Positions 1 to 8,798 of a stretch of 64,000 nt of DNA are shown piece by piece; the first letter of the stretch is position 1; each line of letters begins with the position of its first letter. Both the position numbers and the translations under genes were made by a program. The notes below the pieces were generated by a model. That model saw nothing but the letters and a program-made list of their open reading frames with translations, was not told the origin of the DNA and searched no databases. This DNA is from CAVQCJ01 sp963711005 (lineage in GTDB: Bacteria > Actinomycetota > Actinomycetes > Prado026), in contig CAVQCJ010000004.1 in the NCBI GenBank assembly GCA_963711005.1, positions 372,001 to 436,000 on the forward strand, in the 5' to 3' direction.

Positions 1-684
1 ATCCGGTCGATGGCCGCCCGCGGGCAGCTCGGCGGCCTGGCGGCCGCGACGCCGCAGGCCATCCGGGTCCTGTCCGGGGTGGGGTTCGACGTCGTGCTGG
101 TGGAGACGGTCGGCGTCGGGCAGTCCGAGGTGGAGGTCGCGGCCGCCGCGGACACGGTGGTGCTGGTCCTGGCGCCGGGCATGGGCGACGGCGTCCAGGC
201 CGCCAAGGCGGGAATCCTCGAGATCGGCGACGTCTACGTCGTGAACAAGGCCGACCGGGACGGCGCCGAGGCCACCGCCCGGGAGCTGCGGCACATGGTG
301 CGGCTCGGGCGGCAGCTGGGCACCGCCGACGGGTCCGGCTGGGAGCGGCCCGTCCTGCGCACCGTGGCCACCAGCGCCAACGGCGGCGCCGCCGGCGCGG
401 ACCAGTCAGAGGCCACCGGCGTGGCCGAGCTCGTCGCCGCCCTGGACGCGCACCTGGCCTGGGCCGGCCCCAGCGGTGCGTTGGTGGTGCGCCGTCGCCG
501 GCGGGCCGCCGACGAGATCGCCGCGCTGGCACTGGCGAGGCTGCGGGCCGGCGCCGGGTCCTTCGACGACGGCGGGCTGCTCGAGTCGCTGGCGGAGCGG
601 GTCCGCAGCGGCGAGACCGATCCTTACCGGGCTGCGGACGAGCTGCTGGCCGTCAGCGGCGCTGCCATGCCTGCGGCGCCGTAG
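1..684 (+). CDS. meaB: Methylmalonyl-CoA mutase-associated GTPase MeaB, 5' truncated
   Basis: The reading frame is open from base 1 and runs to TAG at 682-684, so only the C-terminal 227 residues are in the window. MeaB/ArgK proteins are G3E GTPases that load and protect adenosylcobalamin-dependent methylmalonyl-CoA mutase in propionate metabolism. Visible are the segment around 'VETVGVGQSE', typical of the G3 region of MeaB, and the G4 motif 'VNKADR', followed by the usual C-terminal helical arm. The P-loop lies upstream of the window. The last 32 bases overlap the 3' end of the convergent Rrf2-family gene. Family assignment is secure; the partner mutase is not visible here. Confidence 0.93.
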   Translation: MRSMAARGQLGGLAAATPQAIRVLSGVGFDVVLVETVGVGQSEVEVAAAADTVVLVLAPGMGDGVQAAKAGILEIGDVYVVNKADRDGAEATARELRHMVRLGRQLGTADGSGWERPVLRTVATSANGGAAGADQSEATGVAELVAALDAHLAWAGPSGALVVRRRRRAADEIAALALARLRAGAGSFDDGGLLESLAERVRSGETDPYRAADELLAVSGAAMPAAP

Positions 685-1111
685 TCAGCGCCTCGACCTT
701 GGCCGGCAGGTGCCCTTCGACCAGGTCTTGCAACGACACGCCCTCCAGCACCTCCCGGACGGCCGCTCTCAGGGCGATCCACACGTGCGGGAGCGCGGTC
801 GCCGCGCCCTCGTACTCGGTGTCCTCGGGGCGCAGCCCGCGCACCGCGGCCAGCGGGCCGTCTACCGCCCGGATCACGTCCGCCACGGCGATGTCGCTCG
901 CCGGCCGGGCCAGCCGGTAGCCGCCGTCCACGCCGCGGCGGCTGATCACCACGCCGTCCTTGCGCAGCTCGGTGAAGATCGTCTCGAGGAACTTCGAGGG
1001 CAGGCCCTGCCGGGCCGCCAGGGTGTCGACCGTCACGTACCCGGTGCCGCCGGTGGCCGTGAGCTCGGCGAGCGCCCGAACCGCGTAGTCGGCCTTCGCG
1101 GAGATGTGCAC
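653..1111 (-). CDS. Rrf2 family transcriptional regulator without cysteine ligands
   Basis: A 152-residue winged-helix protein starting at GTG 1111 with the typical Rrf2 opening 'MHISAKADYAVRAL'. The helix-turn-helix and wing are seen around 'GLPSKFLETIFTELRKDG' and 'GVDGGYRLARP'. Rrf2 proteins are dimeric regulators; IscR and NsrR members bind Fe-S clusters through a C-terminal trio of cysteines. This protein has no cysteine at all, so it cannot sense through that site. It lies 40 bases downstream of the DUF2127 gene on the same strand and overlaps the end of meaB convergently. A TTTGAT hexamer sits 6 bases before the start and could be a -10 box for a leaderless message. Target genes are unknown. 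Confidence 0.85.
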   Translation of the reverse strand: MHISAKADYAVRALAELTATGGTGYVTVDTLAARQGLPSKFLETIFTELRKDGVVISRRGVDGGYRLARPASDIAVADVIRAVDGPLAAVRGLRPEDTEYEGAATALPHVWIALRAAVREVLEGVSLQDLVEGHLPAKVEALTTAPQAWQRR

Positions 1112-1151
1112 CCGCCCATCAAATCAGGCCGGTCCCGCTGCCGCCTCCGCC

Positions 1152-1916
1152 TCACCCTGCGGCTGCCGCCTCCACCTCGAGCAGCGACGTGCTCGCGCGT
1201 TCGCGCTCGTGTGCCGCCACGCCGCCGCGGACCCCGAAGAGGCGCTTCGACACGACGAGGTACGCGACCAGGCCCAGGTTGACCACGAAGGCGGTCACCC
1301 GCAGCCAGGTGATCTTCTCCGTCAGCTCGTACACCTCCAGCGGCAGGAAAGCCCCGGTGGCGATCACCGCGAGGTACTCGCCCCAGCGCTGCAGCGACCA
1401 CAGGCCCACCCCCTCGGCCACCTGGACCGCTGCGTACGTGAACAGCGCCACGGCCACCCAGGTCAGCGTGCCGTGGGAGGCGCCGAGCAGGCTCTGGATG
1501 CGCGCCACGGTGGGGCTGCGCGCCAGGTCCACGTTGAGCACGTCCGCCAGCGGCTTGGCCGCAGGCAGGATCTGCGCGAACAGCTGCTGGAGCGAGGTCT
1601 GGGCGTTCTCGAACCGCAGCACGGCCACGCCCAGCAGGGCGAGCACCAGTGCCCGCAGCCACCGCTCGACGGCGAACAGCCGCAGCACGGTCGCGTCCCG
1701 CAGGGCGCGCCCGCGCAGCACGACGGGGGCCTGGTCGGCCGGGCCGCCCCCGGCCGGGTCGCCCGGCACGAAGTCCCCGCAGCGCAGGCAGCGCCAGGCC
1801 TCGCCGGCCGGCGTGCCGGTACGCATGCGCTCCGCCAGCGCCGGCTCGTCGGGCGCATAGGTCGCGTGCCCGTGCCGGGCGCAGCCGCGCAGGTTCCAGT
1901 CCACGGCGGACAGCAT
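1152..1916 (-). CDS. DUF2127 family membrane protein with N-terminal Cys/His segment
   Basis: This gene encodes 254 residues from ATG 1916. The N-terminal 50 residues hold two Cys/His clusters ('CARHGHATY' and 'CLRCGDF') that look like a small metal-binding module. The rest holds several hydrophobic segments (about residues 85-105, 150-170, 180-200 and 210-230) in the DUF2127 pattern, whose function is unknown. It is divergent from the thioredoxin-like gene (71-base gap) and is followed 40 bases later by the Rrf2 gene. I can call the family, not the function. Confidence 0.75.
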   Translation of the reverse strand: MLSAVDWNLRGCARHGHATYAPDEPALAERMRTGTPAGEAWRCLRCGDFVPGDPAGGGPADQAPVVLRGRALRDATVLRLFAVERWLRALVLALLGVAVLRFENAQTSLQQLFAQILPAAKPLADVLNVDLARSPTVARIQSLLGASHGTLTWVAVALFTYAAVQVAEGVGLWSLQRWGEYLAVIATGAFLPLEVYELTEKITWLRVTAFVVNLGLVAYLVVSKRLFGVRGGVAAHERERASTSLLEVEAAAAG

Positions 1917-1987
1917 GCCTGGCCACCGGTCGGCTCGTCGCCACCGGCCGGTCGCGCCCGCGCCGGGCGGTCAGGGAAGATGGGGGC

Positions 1988-2947
1988 ATGAGCACGCCTG
2001 CGGGACCCGGACCCCAGTTCAGCGCGTACGGCGCGGTCGACCTCGGAGCGCTCGCCGCGCAACGGGCCGCCCAGGAGCGCGCCGAGGCGGCGATGGCCGA
2101 GGCCGAGCGCGCCGCGGCCGCCGGCGAGGTGCCGCCCGCTGCGGCGGTGACGGTGGTGACCGAGGAGACGTTCCAGGCGGACGTGGTGGACCGCTCGTTC
2201 GCGGTCCCGGTCGTCATCGACTTCTGGGCGACGTGGTGCGGGCCTTGCAAGCAGCTCTCCCCGATCCTGGAGAAGCTGGCCGTCGAGGCGGCCGGCGCGT
2301 GGGTGCTGGTCACCGTCGACACCGACGCGAACCCGCGGCTGTCCCAGGCCTTCCAGATCCAGAGCATCCCGACGGTCTTCGTCGTGTGGCAGGGCCAGCT
2401 GATCCCGGGGTTCACCGGGGCGCTGCCGGAGGCCGAGCTGCGCTCGTTCGCCGAGCAGGTCGCTGCGCTGCCGAACCGCACCGCGGCCACCGGCGACGAC
2501 GCGGCCCCGGGCGTGCCACCCCCCGGGGAACCGCTCGACCCGCTGGAGGAGGCGGCGCTGGACGCCCTGGACGCGGGCGACCTGGACGCGGCCGCGGAGG
2601 CGTTCGGGCGGCTGGTGGAGGCGCAGCCGGGCAACGCCGAGGCGCGGGTCGGGCGGGCCAGGGTCGAGCTGCTGCTCCGTACCCGAGACGCCGACGCGGT
2701 CGCCGCGCGGACGGCCGCGGAAGCCGCCCCCGACGACGTGGGCGCGCAGACGCTCGCCGCGGACTTCGACGTCGCGGACGGACGGGTCGACGAGGCCATC
2801 GCCCGCCTGGTCGAGACGGTGCGGCGCACCGACGGCGCCGACCGCGACGTCGCCCGCACCCACCTGATCGGGCTGTTCGACCTGCTGGGCGACGACGACC
2901 CGCGCGTGCCGAAGGGCCGCACAGCGCTGGCGAACGCGCTGTTCTAG
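1988..2947 (+). CDS. Thioredoxin-TPR protein (YbbN/CnoX-like)
   Basis: This is a 319-residue cytoplasmic protein. An Ala-rich N-terminal extension of about 50 residues is followed by a thioredoxin fold with the active site WCGPC (Trp83-Cys87) and the cis-proline segment 'SIPTVFV'. The C-terminal 130 residues form TPR-like helical repeats ('LDALDAGDLDAAAEAFGRLV'). This is the layout of YbbN/CnoX co-chaperones, which protect proteins under oxidative or heat stress. Unlike Escherichia coli CnoX, which has lost the CxxC pair, this protein keeps it and may be redox-active. The ATG at 1988 was chosen because the much longer open frame upstream has no family similarity. The gene is divergent from the DUF2127 gene. 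Confidence 0.9.
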   Translation: MSTPAGPGPQFSAYGAVDLGALAAQRAAQERAEAAMAEAERAAAAGEVPPAAAVTVVTEETFQADVVDRSFAVPVVIDFWATWCGPCKQLSPILEKLAVEAAGAWVLVTVDTDANPRLSQAFQIQSIPTVFVVWQGQLIPGFTGALPEAELRSFAEQVAALPNRTAATGDDAAPGVPPPGEPLDPLEEAALDALDAGDLDAAAEAFGRLVEAQPGNAEARVGRARVELLLRTRDADAVAARTAAEAAPDDVGAQTLAADFDVADGRVDEAIARLVETVRRTDGADRDVARTHLIGLFDLLGDDDPRVPKGRTALANALF

Positions 2948-2956
2948 CCCTCCTGC

Positions 2957-5038
2957 TCAGCCGCCGGCACCGGGGAGCACGACGAGGGCCGCCCCGGAAC
3001 CGAGCCAGTCGACACCGTCGAGCGCCGGCCCGCTGACCACCCGGTCCGAGCTCGCGGTCGGAGCACCGCCGGCCCAGTCCGCCGCGTGCAGCGAACCCGC
3101 GGCGTCGACCCGGTACAGCGTCCCGCCGGCGACGAACGCGCCGTTCGTGCCGGTCATGTCGGCCGCGTCCGCGCCGCCCGACACCACGTGCTCCTCGGCG
3201 CCGACGATGCCCGAGTCCGGATCGAACGCCCGCCAGTACAGCGAGGCCGAGGGGGCCAGGGTGTAGTAGAGGCGGCCCGCGTCGACGAAGGCGGCGGTGA
3301 CCCAGTACCGCTCGTTGGTGAGCAGCGCCGCGGGCATCCCGCGGTAGGTCTGGCCGGTGGGGAAGCCGGTCTTCACCGCGGCCCAGACCGGGTCGTCGTA
3401 CGGGTCGAGCACGGTCTCCGCGCCCGGGCCGTCCGGGCTGACCACTCGGGCGCGCAGCGTGCCGTCGCCGGGCGCGGCGAACACTGTGCTCCCGACCGTG
3501 AACGCGAACCCGCCGTCGGGCCAGCCTGCAGCCGGCTGGGTCGTCTGCGGGCCCACCGTCGACCCGTCGAACCCGCGGCAGGTCGCGCCGCCGTCCGGGG
3601 CGCCGACCGTAGTCAGCCGGCACACGCGCACCGGCAGGGTCGGTGCCACGGCGTCCGCCGCGGGCGACGTGCCGTCGTACGGGAAGAACGCCACCCGGCC
3701 ACGCCGGTACCTCCGGTCGCCGATGTAGGCGGTGTCGCTGCCGACGTACAGGCCGTTGTCCGTCGCCAGCAGCGCGGTCGTGCCAACGCCACGCGGGTTG
3801 CGGCCCGGGTTCCACGCCTGCGGCAGGCCGGTCAACGGGTCCAGCGCCGCGATGCCCGGCCGGGGGACGGCGCCGGGCAGCGCCGACCAGGTCGCGGTCG
3901 TGTTGTTCATCCAGCGCATGTGGCCACCGACGTACACGCTCGTCGCGGTGATGGCGACCGACAGCAGCGTGTCGCCCCCGGTCTCGGCCACCCAGGTCGG
4001 CGGCACGTCGGAGCCGGTGCGGCCGACGTCCCAGCGAGCGGCCGCGTCACAGGCCCAGCGCTCACCGTTCATGCCGTACCCACCGGTCGTGACCACGACG
4101 AAGTAGCGGCCGTCCGGGGAGAAGGCGACGTCCCGGACATAGGTGTCCCAGTACTTCATGCACGGCGGCACGTACAGCGAGGTCGCCCAGGTGGTGTCGA
4201 CGGTCACCGAGGTAGCGCCGAGGAGCAGCATCGCGACCTGGTCGCGCGGCTGCGTGCCGACCGTGGTGAAGTTGCCGATGGCTACCAGGTGGGTGCCGTC
4301 GGGGGACGCGCCGAGCCGGGTGGGGCCCACCCAGGCCTTGCCCTCGCCGGGCAGCCCGGTCCAGTTGTGGTGCCCGGAGAAGGCGAGGTTCGCGTAGCCG
4401 TCGACCGCCCCGGTCGCGGGGTCCAGGCTCACCAGACCGTGGCGGCCGGCAACGCCGGCCTTGGAGAAGCCGCCGGCGACCAGGATGTGTCCGTGCGTGA
4501 CCACGATATCGGCGACCGGGCCGTTCAGCGCCGGCGGGACGAACCCGGCGACGGGTGCGCCGGTCGCGGTGTCGAGCAGGGCGATGTGTGGCATCGGCGC
4601 ACCGTCGATGTGCGTGAACTTCCCACCCACGAGAACCGTGCCGTCCGACGGTCCGGGCGCGACCGCGTCGACCTCGCCGTCGGCCAGCGGAGCGAAGCCG
4701 GGGTCGAGCGTTCCGGTCACGGCGTCGAACGCGAGCAGTCGCTGCCGGGGCACGGCGGTTGCCTTGGCGCTGGTCGCGGCCGACGTGAAGGTGCCGCCGG
4801 CGATGATCCGGCTGCCCACCTCGGCGAGGTCGAGGACCGCACCGTCCCGGATGTCCGGGGTGCCGGTCGCTGGCACGGCTGACACCAGTGACACCGGCTT
4901 CGCGAGGGCGGCAGCGGGTTGCCCCGCGGCCGACGCGACCCCGGCAACACCTGCCATCGCTACCAGCGCCAGCGAGGTCGCCGCCGCTGTCAGCCTGACG
5001 GCGGCGAACGTTCGCGGGCCCGTATGGCGGTGCTGCAT
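2957..5038 (-). CDS. Secreted beta-propeller (delta-60/DUF5122-like repeat) protein
   Basis: 693 residues from ATG 5038, preceded by GAGGAG six bases upstream. Residues 1-39 are a Sec signal peptide (basic start, Ala/Val-rich core, cleavage near ASA-AGQ). The mature part carries repeated units such as 'GGTFTSAA', 'GGKFTHIDG' and 'GGFSKAG' with 'LLAFDAVTGTLDPGFAP' linkers, the pattern of delta-60 or DUF5122 propeller blades found in large actinobacterial extracellular proteins. No catalytic motif or sorting signal is seen, so it is probably released or loosely wall-bound. An ECF-like promoter candidate lies upstream (see 5154-5180). Ligand and role are unknown. Confidence 0.75.
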   Translation of the reverse strand: MQHRHTGPRTFAAVRLTAAATSLALVAMAGVAGVASAAGQPAAALAKPVSLVSAVPATGTPDIRDGAVLDLAEVGSRIIAGGTFTSAATSAKATAVPRQRLLAFDAVTGTLDPGFAPLADGEVDAVAPGPSDGTVLVGGKFTHIDGAPMPHIALLDTATGAPVAGFVPPALNGPVADIVVTHGHILVAGGFSKAGVAGRHGLVSLDPATGAVDGYANLAFSGHHNWTGLPGEGKAWVGPTRLGASPDGTHLVAIGNFTTVGTQPRDQVAMLLLGATSVTVDTTWATSLYVPPCMKYWDTYVRDVAFSPDGRYFVVVTTGGYGMNGERWACDAAARWDVGRTGSDVPPTWVAETGGDTLLSVAITATSVYVGGHMRWMNNTTATWSALPGAVPRPGIAALDPLTGLPQAWNPGRNPRGVGTTALLATDNGLYVGSDTAYIGDRRYRRGRVAFFPYDGTSPAADAVAPTLPVRVCRLTTVGAPDGGATCRGFDGSTVGPQTTQPAAGWPDGGFAFTVGSTVFAAPGDGTLRARVVSPDGPGAETVLDPYDDPVWAAVKTGFPTGQTYRGMPAALLTNERYWVTAAFVDAGRLYYTLAPSASLYWRAFDPDSGIVGAEEHVVSGGADAADMTGTNGAFVAGGTLYRVDAAGSLHAADWAGGAPTASSDRVVSGPALDGVDWLGSGAALVVLPGAGG

Positions 5039-5153
5039 GGAGTACTCCTCGAGCTCTTGTCGGGTGCGGCCTCCGACGTGTCGACCGGCAGGCGCGAACG
5101 TATGACGACGCGTGCGGCGCGGAGAACGGCCGAAGCGGTCGACGTTCTTGTCG

Positions 5154-5180
5154 TTAGACCGATCCCGGCACACCGATTCC
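5154..5180 (-). promoter_or_regulatory. Possible ECF-sigma promoter of the secreted propeller gene
   Basis: On the minus strand GGAATC (5180-5175) is followed after 15 bases by GTCTAA (5159-5154), resembling the GGAAC/GTC pattern of ECF sigma factors. It lies about 115 bases before the start codon in a 209-base gap. The match is short, and no sigma factor gene is in the window. Confidence 0.25.
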
Positions 5181-5247
5181 ACGAACGGAGAACGAGGAGC
5201 TCATCCGCTCCGAGGCCGGCGCGTACCCAGCCGCCGTGGTGAGCGGA

Positions 5248-7431
5248 TCAGTCGGCAGGCCGCAACCAGATCGTGGCCAGCGGCGGAAGGACGACGCGCG
5301 CCGAGGCGGGGCGGCCGCGGTGCCGGCCGGCATCGGCGTCGACACCGCCGAGGTTGCCGATGCCACTGCCGGAGTACAGCACCGAGTCGGTGTTGATGAC
5401 TTCGTCCCACCGGCCCCCGAGGGGCAGCGCAAGCCGGTAGCCGTCGTGCGGCACGGCGGCGAAGTTGGCGACGCAGGCGAGCGCGCGGCCGTCGTACCCC
5501 CAGCGCAGGAACGCGAACACGTTCCCGACCGAGTCGTCCGCGTCGATCCACTCGAAGCCGCCCGGGTCGTGGTCGCGCTGCCACAGGGCGGGGGTCTCGC
5601 GGTAGGCGCTGTTCAGGTCCCGGACGACGGACTGGACGCCGCGGTGGTCGGCGTTGTCGAGCAGCCACCAGTCGAGGCTGCGCTGCTCGGACCACTCGGC
5701 CTCCTGCGCGAGCTCGCCGCCCATGAACAGCAGCTGCTTGCCGGGATGCGCCCACAGGTAGCCGAAGTAGGCGCGCAGGGTGGCGAGCTGGCGCCAGCGG
5801 TCGCCGGGGATCTTGCGAAGCAACGAGCCCTTGCCGTGGACGACCTCGTCGTGGGAGAGCGGCAGCACGTACTGCTCGCTCCACGCGTACATCAGCGGGA
5901 AGGTCATGTCGTTGTGGTGGTAGGCGCGGTGGATCGGGTCGTGCGCGATGTACCCGAGGGTGTCGTGCATCCAGCCCATGTTCCACTTCAGCCCGAAGCC
6001 GAGGCCGCCGGAGTCTGTCGGCTGGGTGACGCCCGGCCAGGCGGTGGACTCCTCGGCGACCATGACCGCGCCGGGTGCGCGCTTGTAGACGGTGGCGTTG
6101 ACCTCCTGCAGGAACGACACGGCCTCGAGGTTCTCCCGGCCGCCGAGGGCGTTCGGGGTCCACTGGCCCGGCTTGCGGGAGTAGTCGAGATAGAGCATCG
6201 AGGCGACGGCGTCGACCCGCAGGCCGTCGACGTGGAACTCCTCGAGCCAGTACACGGCGTTGGCGACCAGAAAGTTGCGGACCTCCCGGCGGCCGAAGTC
6301 GAAGACGAGCGTGCCCCAGTCGGGCTGCTCGCCCCGGCGCGGGTCGGCGTGCTCGTACAACGGGGTGCCGTCGAAACGGGCGAGCGCCCACGCGTCCTTG
6401 GGGAAGTGCGCGGGCACCCAGTCGACGAGGACGCCGATGCCGGCCTGGTGCAGGCGGTCGACGAGGTACCGCAGGTCGTCCGGGCGCCCGAAGCGCGCCG
6501 TCGGCGCGTAGTAGGAGGTGACCTGGTAGCCCCACGAGCCGCCGAAGGGGTGCTCGGCGACGGGCATGAGCTCCACGTGGGTGAACCCGGTGTCGCGCAG
6601 GTAGTCGACGAGCTGCTCGGCCAGCTCGCGGTAGCCGAGCCCTTTCCGCCAGGACCCGAGGTGGACCTCGTAGATGCTCATCGGGCCGGTGTGCGGGTCG
6701 GCCGCGGCGCGCGCGGCCATCCAGTCCCGGTCGTCCCAGAGGTACGCGGACTGCTCGACGACCGACGCGGTGGCCGGCGGCGCCTCGGTGGCCCTGGCCA
6801 TCGGGTCGGCCTTCTGCCGCCAGACGCCGTCGCGGCCGAGGATCTCGAACTTGTACCGGGTGCCGGCGCCGGGGCCGGGCACGAACAGCTCCCACACGCC
6901 GGTGGAGCCGAGGGAGCGCATGGGGAAGCCGCGCCCGTCCCAGTAGTTGAAGTCGCCGACGACCCGCACGCCCTGAGCGTTGGGCGCCCACACCGCGAAC
7001 GCCGTGCCGTGCACCGGGCCGGCGAAGCCGGGGTAGTCGTGCACGCGCGCCCCGAGCACCGCCCACAGCTGCTCGTGCCGGCCCTCCGCGATCAGGTGCT
7101 GGTCGAGCTCGCCGAGGGTGGGCAGGAAACGGTAAGGGTCGTCGGCGACGGTCGGGCCGTCGCCGTAGTCGACCTCGATCCGGTAGTCGGGCACCTCGGG
7201 CAGCGGGAGCACGGATGCCCAGACACCCTCGTGCCGGTGCTCGAGCGGGTAGCGCTCGGGGCCGACGAGGACGGTCACCGACCTGGCCCACGGCCGCAGC
7301 ACCCGGAAGGTCATCCCGTCGGGGCCGGGGTGCGGTCCGAGGACGGCGTGCGGCTCGTGGTGCGCCCCGGCGACGAGCCGGTCGAGCTCCTCGACGGGGA
7401 CGGTGTCGACCGGCGCCGGGTCGCGGCTCAT
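5248..7431 (-). CDS. glgB: 1,4-alpha-glucan branching enzyme (GH13)
   Basis: This is a 727-residue protein from ATG 7431, which overlaps the mak stop codon (ATGA). GlgB introduces alpha-1,6 branches into glycogen. An N-terminal CBM48-like region, the typical 'FAVWAPNAQGVRVVGDFNYWDG' block, precedes the (beta/alpha)8 barrel. The catalytic Asp is in 'DGLRVDAVAS', the acid Glu in 'VMVAEESTAW', and the third carboxylate in 'LSHDEVVHGKGS'. A C-terminal beta domain follows. Length is normal. It is the last gene of the glgE-treS-mak-glgB operon; in GlgE-pathway organisms GlgB branches the alpha-1,4 chains extended from maltose-1-phosphate. Confidence 0.97.
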   Translation of the reverse strand: MSRDPAPVDTVPVEELDRLVAGAHHEPHAVLGPHPGPDGMTFRVLRPWARSVTVLVGPERYPLEHRHEGVWASVLPLPEVPDYRIEVDYGDGPTVADDPYRFLPTLGELDQHLIAEGRHEQLWAVLGARVHDYPGFAGPVHGTAFAVWAPNAQGVRVVGDFNYWDGRGFPMRSLGSTGVWELFVPGPGAGTRYKFEILGRDGVWRQKADPMARATEAPPATASVVEQSAYLWDDRDWMAARAAADPHTGPMSIYEVHLGSWRKGLGYRELAEQLVDYLRDTGFTHVELMPVAEHPFGGSWGYQVTSYYAPTARFGRPDDLRYLVDRLHQAGIGVLVDWVPAHFPKDAWALARFDGTPLYEHADPRRGEQPDWGTLVFDFGRREVRNFLVANAVYWLEEFHVDGLRVDAVASMLYLDYSRKPGQWTPNALGGRENLEAVSFLQEVNATVYKRAPGAVMVAEESTAWPGVTQPTDSGGLGFGLKWNMGWMHDTLGYIAHDPIHRAYHHNDMTFPLMYAWSEQYVLPLSHDEVVHGKGSLLRKIPGDRWRQLATLRAYFGYLWAHPGKQLLFMGGELAQEAEWSEQRSLDWWLLDNADHRGVQSVVRDLNSAYRETPALWQRDHDPGGFEWIDADDSVGNVFAFLRWGYDGRALACVANFAAVPHDGYRLALPLGGRWDEVINTDSVLYSGSGIGNLGGVDADAGRHRGRPASARVVLPPLATIWLRPAD

Positions 7432-8798
7432 GCCGCCAGCCTCTCCGCGGCGGTCAGGGGCAGGACGAGCCAGCCTGGCCGCATCCGGGCCTCGTACACG
7501 ACCTCGTACACGACTTTCTGGGTGAGCAAGGCACGCAGCAGCACGTCGTCGTCGCGGGGGTCCCGCCCGGACGTCTCGGCGTAGCCGGCGCAGAAGGCGT
7601 CGGTGTTGTGCTCGACCCACTCGGCGGCACGGTACGCACGCTGGGTGTCGCCGGGGTGGTCGAGCAGGACGAGGCGGGCGGCGTAGTCGAGCGATCGCAG
7701 CATCCCGGCGACGTCGCGCAGCGGGGTGTCCAGGGCCCGCCGCTCGTCGGCCGGGCGGGCCGGCTCGCCCTCGAAGTCGAGGACCTTCCAGCCGGCCGGG
7801 GTCCGCAGGGTCTGGCCGAGGTGGAAGTCGCCGTGCACGCGCTGGACGTCGACCTTCTGGCCCGAGCGGGCCAGCGCGAGCAGGCCGTCGTAGGCACGCC
7901 GCAGCCCGGCCGCGTACCGCCCCAGCACGGGCACCTCGGCCACCGCCTCGTCCAGGTCGGAGTGCATGCCGGCGACCCGCGCCGCGACCTGCTCGGAGTC
8001 CAGCACGGAGGTGGGCAGCGCCTCTCGCAGGGAGGCATGCACCTCGGCGGTCACCCGGCCCAGCCGCTCGGCCTCGCCGGCGAAGTCGGAGCCGACGTCG
8101 GAGGGGTGCAGGTCGGCCTCGACGAACAGGTCGCGCACGCTGGCCTGCGCGGACTCCCAGCCCTCGGTTCCGCCGATCAGGAACTCCTGCAGGAACGCCA
8201 GCGCGCCGTCGTCGCTGTCCGCCCAGCCCAGCGGGGTCGCGATGTGCGGGCACCCGACGGAGTCGAGCGCGAGGTGCACCTCGACGTCGGGGTTCACCCC
8301 GGGTGCGACCTGCCGGTAGATCTTGAGCGCCATGGCGTCGCCGTACACCAACGTCGTGTTGGACTGCTCGCCGGTCAGCACCAGGCTGGGGCGGCGGTCC
8401 GCCTCGATGGGCGGGCCGGTCCGGTGGAACCGGACCGCGCCGACGGTGGCCTCCTCGTCCATCAGCCGGGGCCAGACGCCGGTGACGTCCCGGTCGTGCA
8501 GGGCGTCGTAGCACGGCCCCGCACCGATCCGCGCGTGCTCGAGCCGCTGGACCGGCTCCGCCGGGCACTCGACGGCGATCTGGTAGCGGGCGGCGGCACC
8601 GTCGACCGGACGGGCGGTGACCACGAGCAGCTCGACCACCGGGTCGTCCACCAGCCGGGCGAGCCGGCGCACCTCGACCACCTCGACCTGGCTGCCGCGC
8701 CCGGAGAACCAGCGCTGGGCCGACAGGAACTCGGCCAGCTCGTCGGCCGACGGCAGGTGCTCCTCGGAGCTGCTGGGCCGCCCGGCGTGCCGGCTCAC
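7428..8798 (-). CDS. mak: Maltokinase (Pep2/Mak)
   Basis: 456 residues from GTG 8798, overlapping the treS stop by 4 bases. Maltokinase phosphorylates maltose from TreS to alpha-maltose-1-phosphate, the donor used by GlgE. The C-terminal half shows the aminoglycoside-phosphotransferase-like kinase motifs 'VHGDFHLGQT' (catalytic loop) and 'VLDFEGEP' (metal-binding DFE). The N-terminal cap starts with 'FLSAQRWFSGRG', typical of Pep2. The order treS-mak-glgB is characteristic of actinobacteria, where treS and mak are sometimes fused; here they are separate. The much longer open frames that extend upstream are out-of-frame readings of treS. Confidence 0.95.
   Translation of the reverse strand: MSRHAGRPSSSEEHLPSADELAEFLSAQRWFSGRGSQVEVVEVRRLARLVDDPVVELLVVTARPVDGAAARYQIAVECPAEPVQRLEHARIGAGPCYDALHDRDVTGVWPRLMDEEATVGAVRFHRTGPPIEADRRPSLVLTGEQSNTTLVYGDAMALKIYRQVAPGVNPDVEVHLALDSVGCPHIATPLGWADSDDGALAFLQEFLIGGTEGWESAQASVRDLFVEADLHPSDVGSDFAGEAERLGRVTAEVHASLREALPTSVLDSEQVAARVAGMHSDLDEAVAEVPVLGRYAAGLRRAYDGLLALARSGQKVDVQRVHGDFHLGQTLRTPAGWKVLDFEGEPARPADERRALDTPLRDVAGMLRSLDYAARLVLLDHPGDTQRAYRAAEWVEHNTDAFCAGYAETSGRDPRDDDVLLRALLTQKVVYEVVYEARMRPGWLVLPLTAAERLAA

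Noticed and set aside
7432..8568. 5' extension of glgB to 1106 codons
   Set aside because: This part is the mak gene read in another frame. GlgB similarity starts at the ATG at 7431.
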